From assembly GCF_024171645.1 (NCBI RefSeq), contig NZ_JALKAC010000001.1, positions 992,001 to 1,056,000 on the forward strand: a DNA stretch of 64,000 nucleotides. The letters are read 5' to 3'. Shown piece after piece: positions 55,982 to 64,000 of the stretch. This DNA is from Flavobacterium sp. HSC-32F16. Lineage in GTDB: Bacteria > Bacteroidota > Bacteroidia > Flavobacteriales > Flavobacteriaceae. Position 1 is the first letter of the stretch. Each line of letters starts with the position of its first letter. The notes beneath the pieces were generated by a model, which was given only the letters and a program-made list of their open reading frames with translations, did no database searches and had not been told where the DNA came from. The translations under genes were made by a program, and so were the position numbers.

Positions 55982-56794
55982 ATGAACAAGACAATTTTTA
56001 TCACAGGGGCTTCATCAGGTTTAGGTAAAGCGACCGCTAAATTATTTGCTTCAAAAGGTTGGGTCGTAATCGCAGCTATGCGGCAGCCCGAAAAGGAATC
56101 AGAACTTAAGCAATGGGCCAATATTCATCTTGTGCAACTGGACATCAATAATGCTGAGCAAATTATTGAAGTTGCTGCTGCTGCCGAAAAAATAAGCCCA
56201 ATAGACGTATTATTTAATAATGCCGCTTACGGACTAATGGGGGCTTTTGAAGGTACCACTGACGCACAACTGACACAGCAAATCAATACCAATTTTCTAG
56301 GAACAATACTTGTTTCCAAGGCATTCCTTCCTTACATGAGGGCAAGAAAAAGCGGAAAAATTATTACTGTGACATCTTCAACAGCAAACATTCCATATCC
56401 ATTTGTTGCTGTTTATGCAGCAACAAAATCTGCATTAGAAACGTGGACAGAAGCAATGAGTTATGAATTAAGAAACTTTGGAATAGCTATAAGCACTATA
56501 GTTCCTGCATACATGCAGACCAGCTTTGGCAGCAACGCACAAATAGTTACCCATCCCGATTATCAGGAATTTTTCAACCAATATATGACCGCTATGCGGG
56601 CAGATGCAAGTGCCAAACGTGATACACCAGAAAGTATTGCCGATGTTGTTTACGAAGTGGCAACAGGCAATAAGAAACAGTTGCATTATACAGCTGGAAA
56701 ACTTTCCACGACAGAATATGAATGGTTGAGAAAAGACGGAATAGAAGCAGTAATTGACACAATGAACAAGCGGTTTTTCGGGAACGAAGAGTAA
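55982..56794 (+). CDS. Short-chain dehydrogenase/reductase
   Basis: The 270-residue SDR has the NAD(P)-binding TGASSGLG (8-15), NNAAYG (79-84), the active-site serine in VTSSTA (about 132) and YAATK (Y145/K149). It is a classical soluble reductase; the substrate is unknown. It is the probable target of the Crp/Fnr regulator 78 bases upstream. Confidence 0.9.
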   Translation: MNKTIFITGASSGLGKATAKLFASKGWVVIAAMRQPEKESELKQWANIHLVQLDINNAEQIIEVAAAAEKISPIDVLFNNAAYGLMGAFEGTTDAQLTQQINTNFLGTILVSKAFLPYMRARKSGKIITVTSSTANIPYPFVAVYAATKSALETWTEAMSYELRNFGIAISTIVPAYMQTSFGSNAQIVTHPDYQEFFNQYMTAMRADASAKRDTPESIADVVYEVATGNKKQLHYTAGKLSTTEYEWLRKDGIEAVIDTMNKRFFGNEE

Positions 56795-56826
56795 ATCCAA
56801 ATCCAAGCAAAAAAAAAAATTATTAA

Positions 56827-56866
56827 GCTATGCACAGATTGTATTAAATTACAAACTGCGCATAGC
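56827..56866 (+). terminator. Hairpin after SDR gene
   Basis: The 17-base arms (starting GCTATGCACAG, with two mismatches) surround a 6-base loop and are followed by a T-rich stretch. The rest of the 320-base gap to the response regulator shows no gene. Confidence 0.6.
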
Positions 56867-57114
56867 AATCTTTACTTTTAAACTATTGCTTTATTTTTAC
56901 AATTTCCCTTAAAGTTGCCCAAGCGGCTTTATTTAACAGCATGCTTTTATTGCCCCCTTAACTGAACTACACAACGGGTATAACAAACAGGGGATAAACT
57001 AAATAATAAAGCAACAATTATTATCGAATTTTGATGTAAAATATTCAAGTTTTTTCAACTTAAATATATAAAATTAACGCTATATTACAAGGATTAAAAT
57101 AGTACTTTTGAAGA

Positions 57115-57537
57115 ATGAAAATTTCAGGAGAGATAATAATTATAGAGGACGACCAAGACGACAGGGATTTTCTTAAAGAGATTTTTGAAAGCCTAAATTA
57201 TCCTAATAAAATTGTATTTTTTGAAGACCCTACAAAAGTGGTTGATTACTTATCCGATGAAACCGTAAATCCTTTTTTGATCATATCAGATATCAATATG
57301 CCCAAATTAAACGGTTATGAATTGAGAAATGAAATTCTTAACAATTCGGACATTAACAAAAAATGCGTTCCTTATATTTTTCTATCCACATCCCAGAATC
57401 CTGAAAACGTGATAAAAGCTTATGAATTCCCTATTCAAGGCTACTTTAAAAAACAGGAAAATTTTTCAGAATACAAGGAAATGATAAACAAGATCATGCA
57501 ATGTTGGTTTACCAGCCTCTCCCCAGTATTTAGGTGA
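57115..57537 (+). CDS. Single-domain response regulator
   Basis: This 140-residue receiver domain has the acidic pocket IIEDDQDDRD (E11-D13), the phosphoacceptor in ISDINMP (D59), the threonine/serine position in FLSTS, and the terminal lysine in YFKK. It has no output domain, like the Rcp1/CheY-type regulators common in Flavobacteria. No kinase gene is next to it. Confidence 0.9.
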   Translation: MKISGEIIIIEDDQDDRDFLKEIFESLNYPNKIVFFEDPTKVVDYLSDETVNPFLIISDINMPKLNGYELRNEILNNSDINKKCVPYIFLSTSQNPENVIKAYEFPIQGYFKKQENFSEYKEMINKIMQCWFTSLSPVFR

Positions 57538-57659
57538 AATCAAAGACATTTAGGATTAATCCTGTTTAATTGTTAAGGAAATAAATATGATGACTCAATA
57601 TCAATATCTTTAAATTTTGTAACTGTCTTTCATTTTTTAATTGAGATATTTATTATAAG

Positions 57660-57698
57660 ACTATAAAACGGCTATCAGGCGACAAACCGCTTTATAGT
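57660..57698. terminator. Bidirectional hairpin between convergent genes
   Basis: The 12-base arms ACTATAAAACGG/CCGCTTTATAGT (one mismatch) lie between the response regulator and the minus-strand TlpA remnant, with T-rich flanks on both sides. Confidence 0.6.
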
Positions 57699-57714
57699 TT
57701 ATTTAAAAAGCTTG

Positions 57715-57978
57715 TTATGATTTACTGAAAATTTCTTTCAATTTTGATTTAAGGGCCTCGTCTCTAAGATTTTTAGCCACAATTTTTCCGTCGGGTCCTA
57801 TTAGGAAATTTGCGGGAACCCCTTTAATGCCATAGTCATAAACAGCCTGGCTCTGCCATCCCTTAAGATCCGAAACATGTATCCATTTCAAACCGTCTTT
57901 TTCAATTGCATTTAGCCACGGCTCTTTTTTCTTGTCCAGTGAAATCCCTAAAATTTCAAAGCCTCTATCCTGGATAGG
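57715..57978 (-). pseudogene. TlpA-like thioredoxin family gene, N-terminus lost
   Basis: The minus-strand frame reads 'RGFEILGISLDKKKEPWLNAIEKDGLKWIHVSDLKGWQSQ...YGIKGVPANFLIGPDGKIVAKNL' to the stop codon at 57715, the C-terminal part of TlpA/ResA-like thiol-disulfide proteins. The upstream active-site CxxC and signal region are gone. Coding similarity stops near 57978, where unrelated AT-rich DNA begins, which indicates a deletion or insertion junction. Confidence 0.75.
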
Positions 57979-57999
57979 TCAAATTGCAATAAAGCAGTA

Positions 58000-58020
58000 A
58001 ACACCACATTAAGTGGTGTT
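58000..58020 (-). terminator. Hairpin downstream of the redox operon
   Basis: The 8-base perfect arms AACACCAC/GTGGTGTT with a five-base loop lie about 80 bases after the stop codon of the last minus-strand gene of the operon. The U-tract is weak. Confidence 0.5.
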
Positions 58021-58102
58021 ATATTTTCAATCGTTAAATTGATGCTATGAATGTTCAAAAACATGGACATACTAGTATAGTGCTGATTATCTTTTATATC
58101 CC

Positions 58103-58714
58103 CTAAATTGAAATATTAAAAACTTTCTCCAGATGCGATGGATAATTTTCCAGATCCTGCTCAATCTGAGAGTCTTTGAAAATATCAAAGCAGTTGTAGC
58201 CCTCCACAATTTCAACCCCGCAGAAACGATAATTACTTGATATCGGAAGAAGTAAATCAGCTGTTGCTCTGCCTTCTAAAAGTTCTTGTTTAGGATCATT
58301 AAATGCTGCAGCAGGTGCGTTCCAGGTGGCGCAGATCATAAACTTTTTCTCCTGCAGATGTCCCCCTGTACCATACTGCCTTGAAGGATCTTCTCTGGTC
58401 CTTCCGTCATCGGAAAGAAATTTTTTACTAAAAAGTCCCTTGTTAAAAACCTCATCAACATACTTTTTGTAAATCCAGGGTGCGCCAAACCAATTTACCG
58501 GCATCTGAAGAATGATAATATCGGCCTCCAAGTGTTTTTCCACTTCCTCATCGGGGTCATATCCGTCTTCAATCCTTGTTTCTAAAACTTCATATTTTTT
58601 AGAGTTAAAGAAATCTTTAGCTATTTGAATAAAGGCATTATTTAGAGATCCTTCAGACCAGTCCGGATAAGTGAGGTGCGTATTGATTAAAAGCACTTTT
58701 TTTGTATTGTCCAT
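58103..58714 (-). CDS. NAD(P)H:quinone oxidoreductase, MdaB-like flavoprotein
   Basis: The 203-residue flavodoxin-fold protein has 'LLINTHLTYPDWSEGSLNNAF' (FMN/FAD-binding loop), 'DIIILQMPVNWFGAPWIYKKYVDEVF' and 'CATWNAPAAAF', all typical of MdaB. It reduces quinones by two electrons and is cytosolic. It is a close paralogue of the next gene upstream but has no signal peptide. Confidence 0.88.
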   Translation of the reverse strand: MDNTKKVLLINTHLTYPDWSEGSLNNAFIQIAKDFFNSKKYEVLETRIEDGYDPDEEVEKHLEADIIILQMPVNWFGAPWIYKKYVDEVFNKGLFSKKFLSDDGRTREDPSRQYGTGGHLQEKKFMICATWNAPAAAFNDPKQELLEGRATADLLLPISSNYRFCGVEIVEGYNCFDIFKDSQIEQDLENYPSHLEKVFNISI

Positions 58715-58746
58715 TATGTATTGAATTTTGTATTTTTATATGTAAA

Positions 58747-59427
58747 TTATAATTTGAAAACTTTTTTTAAATGTGCGGGATACTGCTCCAGGTCTTCCTT
58801 AATATGCTTGTTGTGGAAAATATCATAGCAGTGATATCCCGGCAGCACTTCAAAACCCACAAAAGAGTAATTAACTGCCACATTAAATAATGCATCGTCC
58901 GCGGTTTTTCCTTTAAAAAGATTTTGCGAAGGATCGTTAAAACTTTGCTCAGGAGCATTCCACGTGGCGCACAACATAAACTTTTTACCTTGCATATTTC
59001 CTCCTGTACCATATTGTTTTGAAGGATCGGCAGCTGCTCTTCCGTCACCTGTCAGGAATTTTTTACTGAACATAGCACTGGTAAAAACATCATCTACATA
59101 CTTTTTATAAATCCATGGAGTCGATTCCCAATTTACAGGTGTCTGTAAAATGATAATGTCAGCCTGCATGTGTTTTTCCACTTCCTTTTCAACATCGTAC
59201 CCTTCTGAAATTTTTGTCTCTAAGATGCGGTAACCCTGAGAGATGAAGAATTTTTTGGCTTCTTCATAAAATGATTTATTTAAAGTCCCTTCCGACAGAC
59301 CTGGATAAGTTAAGTGGGCATTAATCAACAGTACTGTTTTAGTGTTTTCCTTTTTAGTCTCTCCTTTTACCTGTACCCCAGAGATTAGAGCCATCAGAAA
59401 TCCGATGATATAGATTCTTAATTTCAT
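58747..59427 (-). CDS. MdaB-like flavoprotein with N-terminal signal/anchor
   Basis: The 226-residue paralogue of the following gene keeps the same motifs ('LLINAHLTYPGLSEGTLNKSF', 'ILQTPVNWESTPWIYKKYVDDVF', 'CATWNAPEQSF') but begins with a signal-like hydrophobic stretch (MKLRIYIIGFLMALISGVQVKG). Export would be unusual for an NAD(P)H-dependent enzyme, so it may be a membrane-anchored or misannotated start. A start at an internal Met is not obvious. Confidence 0.8.
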   Translation of the reverse strand: MKLRIYIIGFLMALISGVQVKGETKKENTKTVLLINAHLTYPGLSEGTLNKSFYEEAKKFFISQGYRILETKISEGYDVEKEVEKHMQADIIILQTPVNWESTPWIYKKYVDDVFTSAMFSKKFLTGDGRAAADPSKQYGTGGNMQGKKFMLCATWNAPEQSFNDPSQNLFKGKTADDALFNVAVNYSFVGFEVLPGYHCYDIFHNKHIKEDLEQYPAHLKKVFKL

Positions 59428-59467
59428 CTTTCTTTATTTTTAATTGAATTTATTACAATAACCCTTT

Positions 59468-60469
59468 TTAAAATTTTAATACAATTTTTCCGAAATGCTG
59501 CCCCTTTCCAAAATAGTCAACGGCCTGTTTTAATTCTGACAATGCAAACACTTTATCAATTACTGGTTTGATATTATTTGCCTCTATAGCCTTATTCATC
59601 TCCAAAAAGGAACTTTTAGAACCAGCCTGAACACCTATAATAGAAAGGCTTTTGAGCATAACGCCCAGAACTGAGACTTCTGCCAGTATACCACCCAGCA
59701 TTCCTACTACGGCAATTCGCCCGCCAAGCTTCATTGCCTTTGTAGTCTTGTCTATATCGGTCCACGACATTTCAAGGGCAAGGTCAACGCCATTTCCCTG
59801 GGTCAGCTCCAGTACTTTTTTTGCCCAGTCTTCTTCCTTTTTGTAATTGATTATTTCATCGGCACCCAGGGTCTTTGCCCTTTGCAATTTCTCATCACTG
59901 CCCGAGAGAATGATTATCCGGGCTCCTATGGTCTTTGCAAATTGCAGTGCAAAGAGTGAAACACCTCCGGTACCCTGCAGTAAAACGGTCTGTCCTTTTT
60001 GCAGAAGACCGGCATTGAACACCGCCTCCCATGCCGTTACACCCGCCAGCGGAATACTGGCTGCCTCTTCAAGGCTAAGGTTCACTGGAATCTTAACCAG
60101 ATAATGCTCCGGTATGGCAATGTATTCTGAAAACACACCTGGAAGCTCTGCTCCCAGACGAGTTTTCAAATCACTATTTTTAAGCGCTCCTGACTGCCAG
60201 GCCTGAATATAATGAGTAGATACAGCATCGCCAACGTTTAAAGCGGTTACCCTGCTCCCTATCTGCTCGACAATACCTGCTGCGTCAGACCCTAGAGTGT
60301 GAGGAAGCGGTTTTTCAAGAGCGCCTTGAGCAATCATCATATCAAGTTTGTTAAACGAAACAGCTTTTACCCGGACCAGAACTTCATTTTCATTAATCAC
60401 AGGGGTCGGTCTTTCGCGTATGGCAATATTCTCTAGTCCGTATGCTTTGTGCATAACAATTGATTTCAT
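59468..60469 (-). CDS. Quinone oxidoreductase-like MDR protein
   Basis: This 333-residue medium-chain dehydrogenase/reductase has N-terminal GroES-like and C-terminal Rossmann domains (GTGGVSLFALQFAK, about 165-178). The structural and catalytic zinc cysteines are missing, which points to the NADPH quinone reductase branch. It lies 40 bases upstream of the MdaB-like pair, on the same strand. Confidence 0.85.
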   Translation of the reverse strand: MKSIVMHKAYGLENIAIRERPTPVINENEVLVRVKAVSFNKLDMMIAQGALEKPLPHTLGSDAAGIVEQIGSRVTALNVGDAVSTHYIQAWQSGALKNSDLKTRLGAELPGVFSEYIAIPEHYLVKIPVNLSLEEAASIPLAGVTAWEAVFNAGLLQKGQTVLLQGTGGVSLFALQFAKTIGARIIILSGSDEKLQRAKTLGADEIINYKKEEDWAKKVLELTQGNGVDLALEMSWTDIDKTTKAMKLGGRIAVVGMLGGILAEVSVLGVMLKSLSIIGVQAGSKSSFLEMNKAIEANNIKPVIDKVFALSELKQAVDYFGKGQHFGKIVLKF

Positions 60470-60538
60470 ATGATGATGCTTTTTTAATATTTCTAACTTT
60501 ATATATTTTAATCGTTTTTATATTTTAATTGCCTGCCG

Positions 60539-61609
60539 TTACATATGGCTGTCAAACCATTCGAGCATTACCGTGGGATTTTTACCGAAATAGTTATACC
60601 CCTGAAAACGCTGGTCTGTCCCTTCAATCCAGAACAGTTTCTTGTCTTTGGAGGAAATGGTATCGTATATTTCCTGAACATTGGAAGATTTGGTTAAAAA
60701 ATCATCATGAACCTGTGCCACAAGCGCCGGAACAGTTACAGACGCTGCGTAATTGATGGGCCATACATCCGCCAGATGAAATCCGGTACGGATATGAAAA
60801 GCAGTATCAAACTTCTCAAGGCCATTATCTATTTTCTGCATTTCCACAGCACGCTCTACAAAAACTCTTGGAGATACAGGCTGCAGGGCAAAAAGCGACT
60901 TAATATCCTTGAATTCTTCAGGGTGTTTATGCATCGCTACAATAGTCGCATTAGCTCCCAAACATCGGCTGTAGAGAGCCGTTTTCATTTTTTTTGTTTC
61001 TTTTCTGGATTTTGCATAACGCAATGAACCTATAACATCACGATATTCCAATACTCCATGTCCGTTGACCCCACCACTTCCCATGCCGCTTCTTCCATGA
61101 TTTCTCATATCATAGGCAATAATATTATAGCCTGCATCATGAAGTATTTTGTATTCTGGTAAAAAATTTACCTCAAAACCTCCAAAATTAGTCCAGGGCT
61201 CCAAATGTCCGGGATAACCATAACGATTACATGGCATAGGATGATTGCAAATAATAAGTTTGTCTGAATTGGCTGGAATAAACCAGCCTTCTATAGTCAC
61301 ACCATCCATAGCAGGAAAAAAAATCTCCTCAAATTCCATCCCATACTCCCCAGGCCACCTCAAAATAGGGGTTCTGGTCGAATGAGCCATCAAATCTGCC
61401 AGACCGTTAATGAATGTATCAGGGTCGGTATTAGTCTGCTGATCTGGTATCCTATTATTTTCAAGTACATCATTCTGCTTTGTTGAAGCCGCAAATGCTA
61501 AAGGAGCCGTTGCCATTGCAGCGCCCAGTATAGCCGTTTTTGCCATAAAGTCGCGACGGCTGAACTGTGGCTTATCCTTACTTATTGTTTCTGTTACTTG
61601 CTTATCCAT
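60539..61609 (-). CDS. Tat-exported alpha/beta hydrolase
   Basis: The 356-residue protein has a twin-arginine signal (SRRDFMAK, R18-R19, followed by a hydrophobic stretch). The alpha/beta hydrolase core has 'ICNHPMPCNRYGYPG', 'IAYDMRNHGRSG' and a nucleophile elbow SRCLG (C216) with cysteine in place of serine. ATG 61609 is chosen because a longer frame would put the Tat signal 27 residues inside the protein. It is part of the redox gene set. Confidence 0.8.
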   Translation of the reverse strand: MDKQVTETISKDKPQFSRRDFMAKTAILGAAMATAPLAFAASTKQNDVLENNRIPDQQTNTDPDTFINGLADLMAHSTRTPILRWPGEYGMEFEEIFFPAMDGVTIEGWFIPANSDKLIICNHPMPCNRYGYPGHLEPWTNFGGFEVNFLPEYKILHDAGYNIIAYDMRNHGRSGMGSGGVNGHGVLEYRDVIGSLRYAKSRKETKKMKTALYSRCLGANATIVAMHKHPEEFKDIKSLFALQPVSPRVFVERAVEMQKIDNGLEKFDTAFHIRTGFHLADVWPINYAASVTVPALVAQVHDDFLTKSSNVQEIYDTISSKDKKLFWIEGTDQRFQGYNYFGKNPTVMLEWFDSHM

Positions 61610-61698
61610 TTTATTTTTATATCTTACAATCTGTACCTTCCAGCTGTAAAGGGTTAGGTAATAGTCAATTTTGATTTTGAAAAGTTTCAAGGAAGATT

Positions 61699-62412
61699 TT
61701 ACTTGGTTCCTTGAGCCAGCAATACAGTACCTTCTGTAGAGGTAATGCGAAATCTTCTGGCAAGGGTGTATTCCTGAGAATTATAAAATTTCTCTGCCTC
61801 TATTAAACTGTTGAATTCAGCTACTCCGAAAACCGGCTTGCCTTTTCCTTCGAGTACTTTTGCTTTAAAATCAAAAACGGTAACCTCTCCGTTATATTTA
61901 GGCGCAAGCGTGCCTGCAGCATCCATGTATTTTTGGAATGTTGCCTGGTTTTTAATTTCGTAATTGGCTATCATATAGCCATGGGGCTTTATTTGGTTGC
62001 GTGATATTACAGCAGGCATATTGCTCTCAGCCAGCAGAACCGAACCTTCAGTAGAAGCTGAACGAAGTTTTTTTAAGGCAGTGTACTGCGAAGAATTGTA
62101 ACATTTCTCAGCATCAGCGATTGTAGGAAACCGAACAACAGCCACCACTGATCCCGGGGTACCTTCTACGGATTTTGAGACTGTAGAGTAAATAATTAAC
62201 TCCCCTTTGTATTTTGTCCAAAGCTGGTTTACTGCTTTGGTGTATTTTTTATAAATCACTCTATCACGAACATTATAGTTCATTACAAGGTATCCATTAG
62301 GGACTGTCTGCTGATCTGCTTTTGTAGATACTGTAGTATTTTTTAAACCAAACGACAGCACGCTAAAAGTAAGTGCTATTAGTAAGACCAAGGAACTGAT
62401 TATTTTTTTCAT
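61699..62412 (-). CDS. Exported double-DUF1330 protein
   Basis: The 237-residue protein has a signal peptide (ISSLVLLIALTFSVLSFG) and two DUF1330 repeats of about 90 residues: 'NGYLVMNYNVRDRVIYKKY...SVLLAES' and 'HGYMIANYEIKNQATFQKY...TVLLAQG'. DUF1330 is a ferredoxin-like fold of unknown function. It lies between the hydrolase and the AraC gene on the same strand. Confidence 0.85.
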   Translation of the reverse strand: MKKIISSLVLLIALTFSVLSFGLKNTTVSTKADQQTVPNGYLVMNYNVRDRVIYKKYTKAVNQLWTKYKGELIIYSTVSKSVEGTPGSVVAVVRFPTIADAEKCYNSSQYTALKKLRSASTEGSVLLAESNMPAVISRNQIKPHGYMIANYEIKNQATFQKYMDAAGTLAPKYNGEVTVFDFKAKVLEGKGKPVFGVAEFNSLIEAEKFYNSQEYTLARRFRITSTEGTVLLAQGTK

Positions 62413-62545
62413 GCCTGAATCTGTTATTTTGTGAATATTATTTTATTCAGCAAAATTATAGAGACACTCAAAGTCCGGGGTATAAAAAATACTAGAAAAA
62501 GATATAAAAATTACTGATAACCATTTTTGTTATCAGTAATTTGCG

Positions 62546-63409
62546 CTATTGGGCTGATGCAGTAGAAGATTTTCTGTATTCTTTTGGAGTAAGCCCGACA
62601 TTTTTTTTAAAAAACTGCGTAAAATTATTCGGGTATTCAAAACCCAGTTCGTAAGCTATTTCTGTGCTATTCATTCCTGCTTGCTTTTCCAGAAGTTCCT
62701 TTGCTTTTTTAATTACAAAATCGTGTATGGTTTCCATGGCAGATCTCTGGGTATAATGTTTTATGATATCGCCCAAATAATTGGAAGTCAGTCCCAGCTT
62801 TTCAGCAAAGTACTGAACATTGGCCCCCTGGTTTACAGGCTGGTCATAATATTCTTTTAAACGCTGTTGAAAATCACTTATAATGCGGTTATATTGTTTT
62901 GGATTAGTAGAAAACTGCCTGTTGTAAAATGCTTCTACCAAGCTAGTCAGCACGTTGACATAGGAAAGTAGAACATTGAAGTTTCGCTGCTCGCTATCAT
63001 AATATTTAATCATCAGTGCAAAAACAGTACTGATTTCCTCCACTTCGCTTTGAGTCAAATATAATGCTTCATGCTGCCCGTAATCAAGATAATTCTTAAA
63101 CAAAAAGCGATTCTCATTTATTATTTTCTTGGAAAGCTGTACATACATTCCCGTATAACTCGGATCTACATCCCAGCCTGTTGCAAGTTCTGGACTGTTA
63201 AAAAATACCGCATTAATAGGCACCGCATCAGGATTGGACTTGTCCATAAAATTAATTTTTATGGAAATCCTGTAAAAATCCACTATTATCGGCTCTGATT
63301 TCAAAAGCATATTAGGAGCGTCATAGTAGCCAACATCTATATTGTTGTCTATTGGTGCATTAAGGCCGATATGCTCATTATAGGATGCAAAGTCTTTAAA
63401 TATTCTCAT
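62546..63409 (-). CDS. AraC-family transcriptional regulator
   Basis: The 287-residue protein has an N-terminal cupin-like domain and a C-terminal double HTH ('AEKLGLTSNYLGDIIKHYTQRSAMETI', 'TEIAYELGFEYPNNFTQFFKKNVGLTPKEYR'). It belongs to the same subfamily as 22387-23298. It heads the redox gene set and is its likely regulator. Confidence 0.88.
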   Translation of the reverse strand: MRIFKDFASYNEHIGLNAPIDNNIDVGYYDAPNMLLKSEPIIVDFYRISIKINFMDKSNPDAVPINAVFFNSPELATGWDVDPSYTGMYVQLSKKIINENRFLFKNYLDYGQHEALYLTQSEVEEISTVFALMIKYYDSEQRNFNVLLSYVNVLTSLVEAFYNRQFSTNPKQYNRIISDFQQRLKEYYDQPVNQGANVQYFAEKLGLTSNYLGDIIKHYTQRSAMETIHDFVIKKAKELLEKQAGMNSTEIAYELGFEYPNNFTQFFKKNVGLTPKEYRKSSTASAQ

Positions 63410-63448
63410 ATTGCAAATTTATATTTTTTGATTTTACTTTCTATCAAA

Positions 63449-64000
63449 TTAGTTGGCTGAAATCATTAGCCTGAACTCTGTAGGACTGCTCCCTGTATGC
63501 TGTTTGAAAAACCGCGTAAAGTGCTGTGGGTATTTAAAACCAGTTTGGTATGAAATTTCACTTAGCGATAAATTGTGGTCATACATTTTTTCCTTAATAG
63601 TTTCGATGAGTTTTGTCTGTATATATTCCTGGGCTGATTTTCCGGTATCTTTTTTTATAAGGTCTCCAAAGTAGTTGGCTGACAAATGGAGTTCTTCAGC
63701 AAAGTATGCTACCGAAGGCAGTCCTATTTCTCTGGGTTTACCAGAATTGAAATAGCCATTGAGGAGCTCTTCGAACTTAATCAAAATAGTTTTATTTACA
63801 TGCTCACGCGTTATAAACTGACGATCATAAAAACGTATACAATAATTCAAAAACAGTTCAATATTAGAAACAATAATTAACTTGCTATGCTTATCGATCG
63901 AGTTATGCAGTTCATATTCAATTTTTGAGAAACACTCTAAAACCATTTTCCTTTCACGGGTTGATAAATGCAGGGCTTCATCGGAATGATAACTGAAAAA
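63449..64000 (-). CDS. AraC-family transcriptional regulator (partial, N-terminus off window)
   Basis: The frame stays open to the right edge ('FFSYHSDEALHLSTRERKM' continues upstream of the internal Met), so this is a C-terminal 183-residue part. The HTH domain is clear ('AEELHLSANYFGDLIKKDTGKSAQEYI', 'SEISYQTGFKYPQHFTRFFKQHTGSSPTEFR'). It is a paralogue of the adjacent AraC gene. Confidence 0.88.
   Translation of the reverse strand, partial: FFSYHSDEALHLSTRERKMVLECFSKIEYELHNSIDKHSKLIIVSNIELFLNYCIRFYDRQFITREHVNKTILIKFEELLNGYFNSGKPREIGLPSVAYFAEELHLSANYFGDLIKKDTGKSAQEYIQTKLIETIKEKMYDHNLSLSEISYQTGFKYPQHFTRFFKQHTGSSPTEFRLMISAN

Overview
The window looks like a chromosomal segment of a Bacteroidetes bacterium, most likely a Flavobacteriaceae member (Flavobacterium or Chryseobacterium type). 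The evidence is the AT-rich composition, promoter-like TAnnTTTG boxes, weak Shine-Dalgarno use, and families largely confined to this phylum: DUF6520 peptide, RteC, Tra proteins of the CTnDOT type, and AraC regulators of the 'LSANYLxD' type. Most of it (about 3.4-45.4 kb) is an integrative and conjugative element (ICE). No integrase is visible, so at least one end of the element lies outside the window or has decayed.

1-7.4 kb: a DUF6520-like secreted peptide with a MauE/DoxX membrane protein, then a PAS-AraC regulator and a STAS-like protein on the minus strand. These are divergent from an 807-residue PLP alpha-oxoamine synthase fused to a GNAT acyltransferase, followed by RteC and an excisionase-like HTH protein. 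This is the likely control region of the ICE.

7.4-25 kb: DNA processing genes (DUF4099/DUF3945 protein, topoisomerase III, DUF1896 protein, a 1790-residue methylase-helicase), an MFS/HxlR cargo pair, coupling protein MobC, a second cargo block (hydrolase, broken DUF4345-like gene, AraC regulator), relaxase MobB and accessory MobA. The 767-base mobA-traA gap holds a 21-base-arm inverted repeat (oriT candidate), a tandem 8-mer array and a (TTGA)10 tract.

25.8-38.5 kb: the mating-pore operon traA-traQ with two extra unknown genes, closed by a strong terminator. 38.6-45 kb: a sigma-like regulator and, on the minus strand, the PRTRC cassette (ThiF/E1, protein B/E2-like, protein C/ubiquitin-like, protein E), a DUF932 protein and SSB. 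A 102-base hairpin lies just beyond.

45.4-55.3 kb: an AT-rich accessory island of small modules separated by repeats. It holds a single-gene nuclease-helicase bounded by short inverted repeats, a frameshifted DUF6965 gene, a coiled-coil two-TM protein, and a ParB-like/HAD pair. Three approximately 90-base direct repeats divide part of it into cassettes, and a 78-base hairpin repeat with a compensatory base pair occurs twice.

55.3-64 kb: a Crp/Fnr regulator and SDR enzyme sharing a TTACCAAATGKTAA operator, a single-domain response regulator, a truncated TlpA-like gene, and a minus-strand set of quinone/redox enzymes (two MdaB-like paralogues, a quinone oxidoreductase, a Tat-exported hydrolase, a double DUF1330 protein) beside two AraC regulators. 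The last regulator runs off the window.
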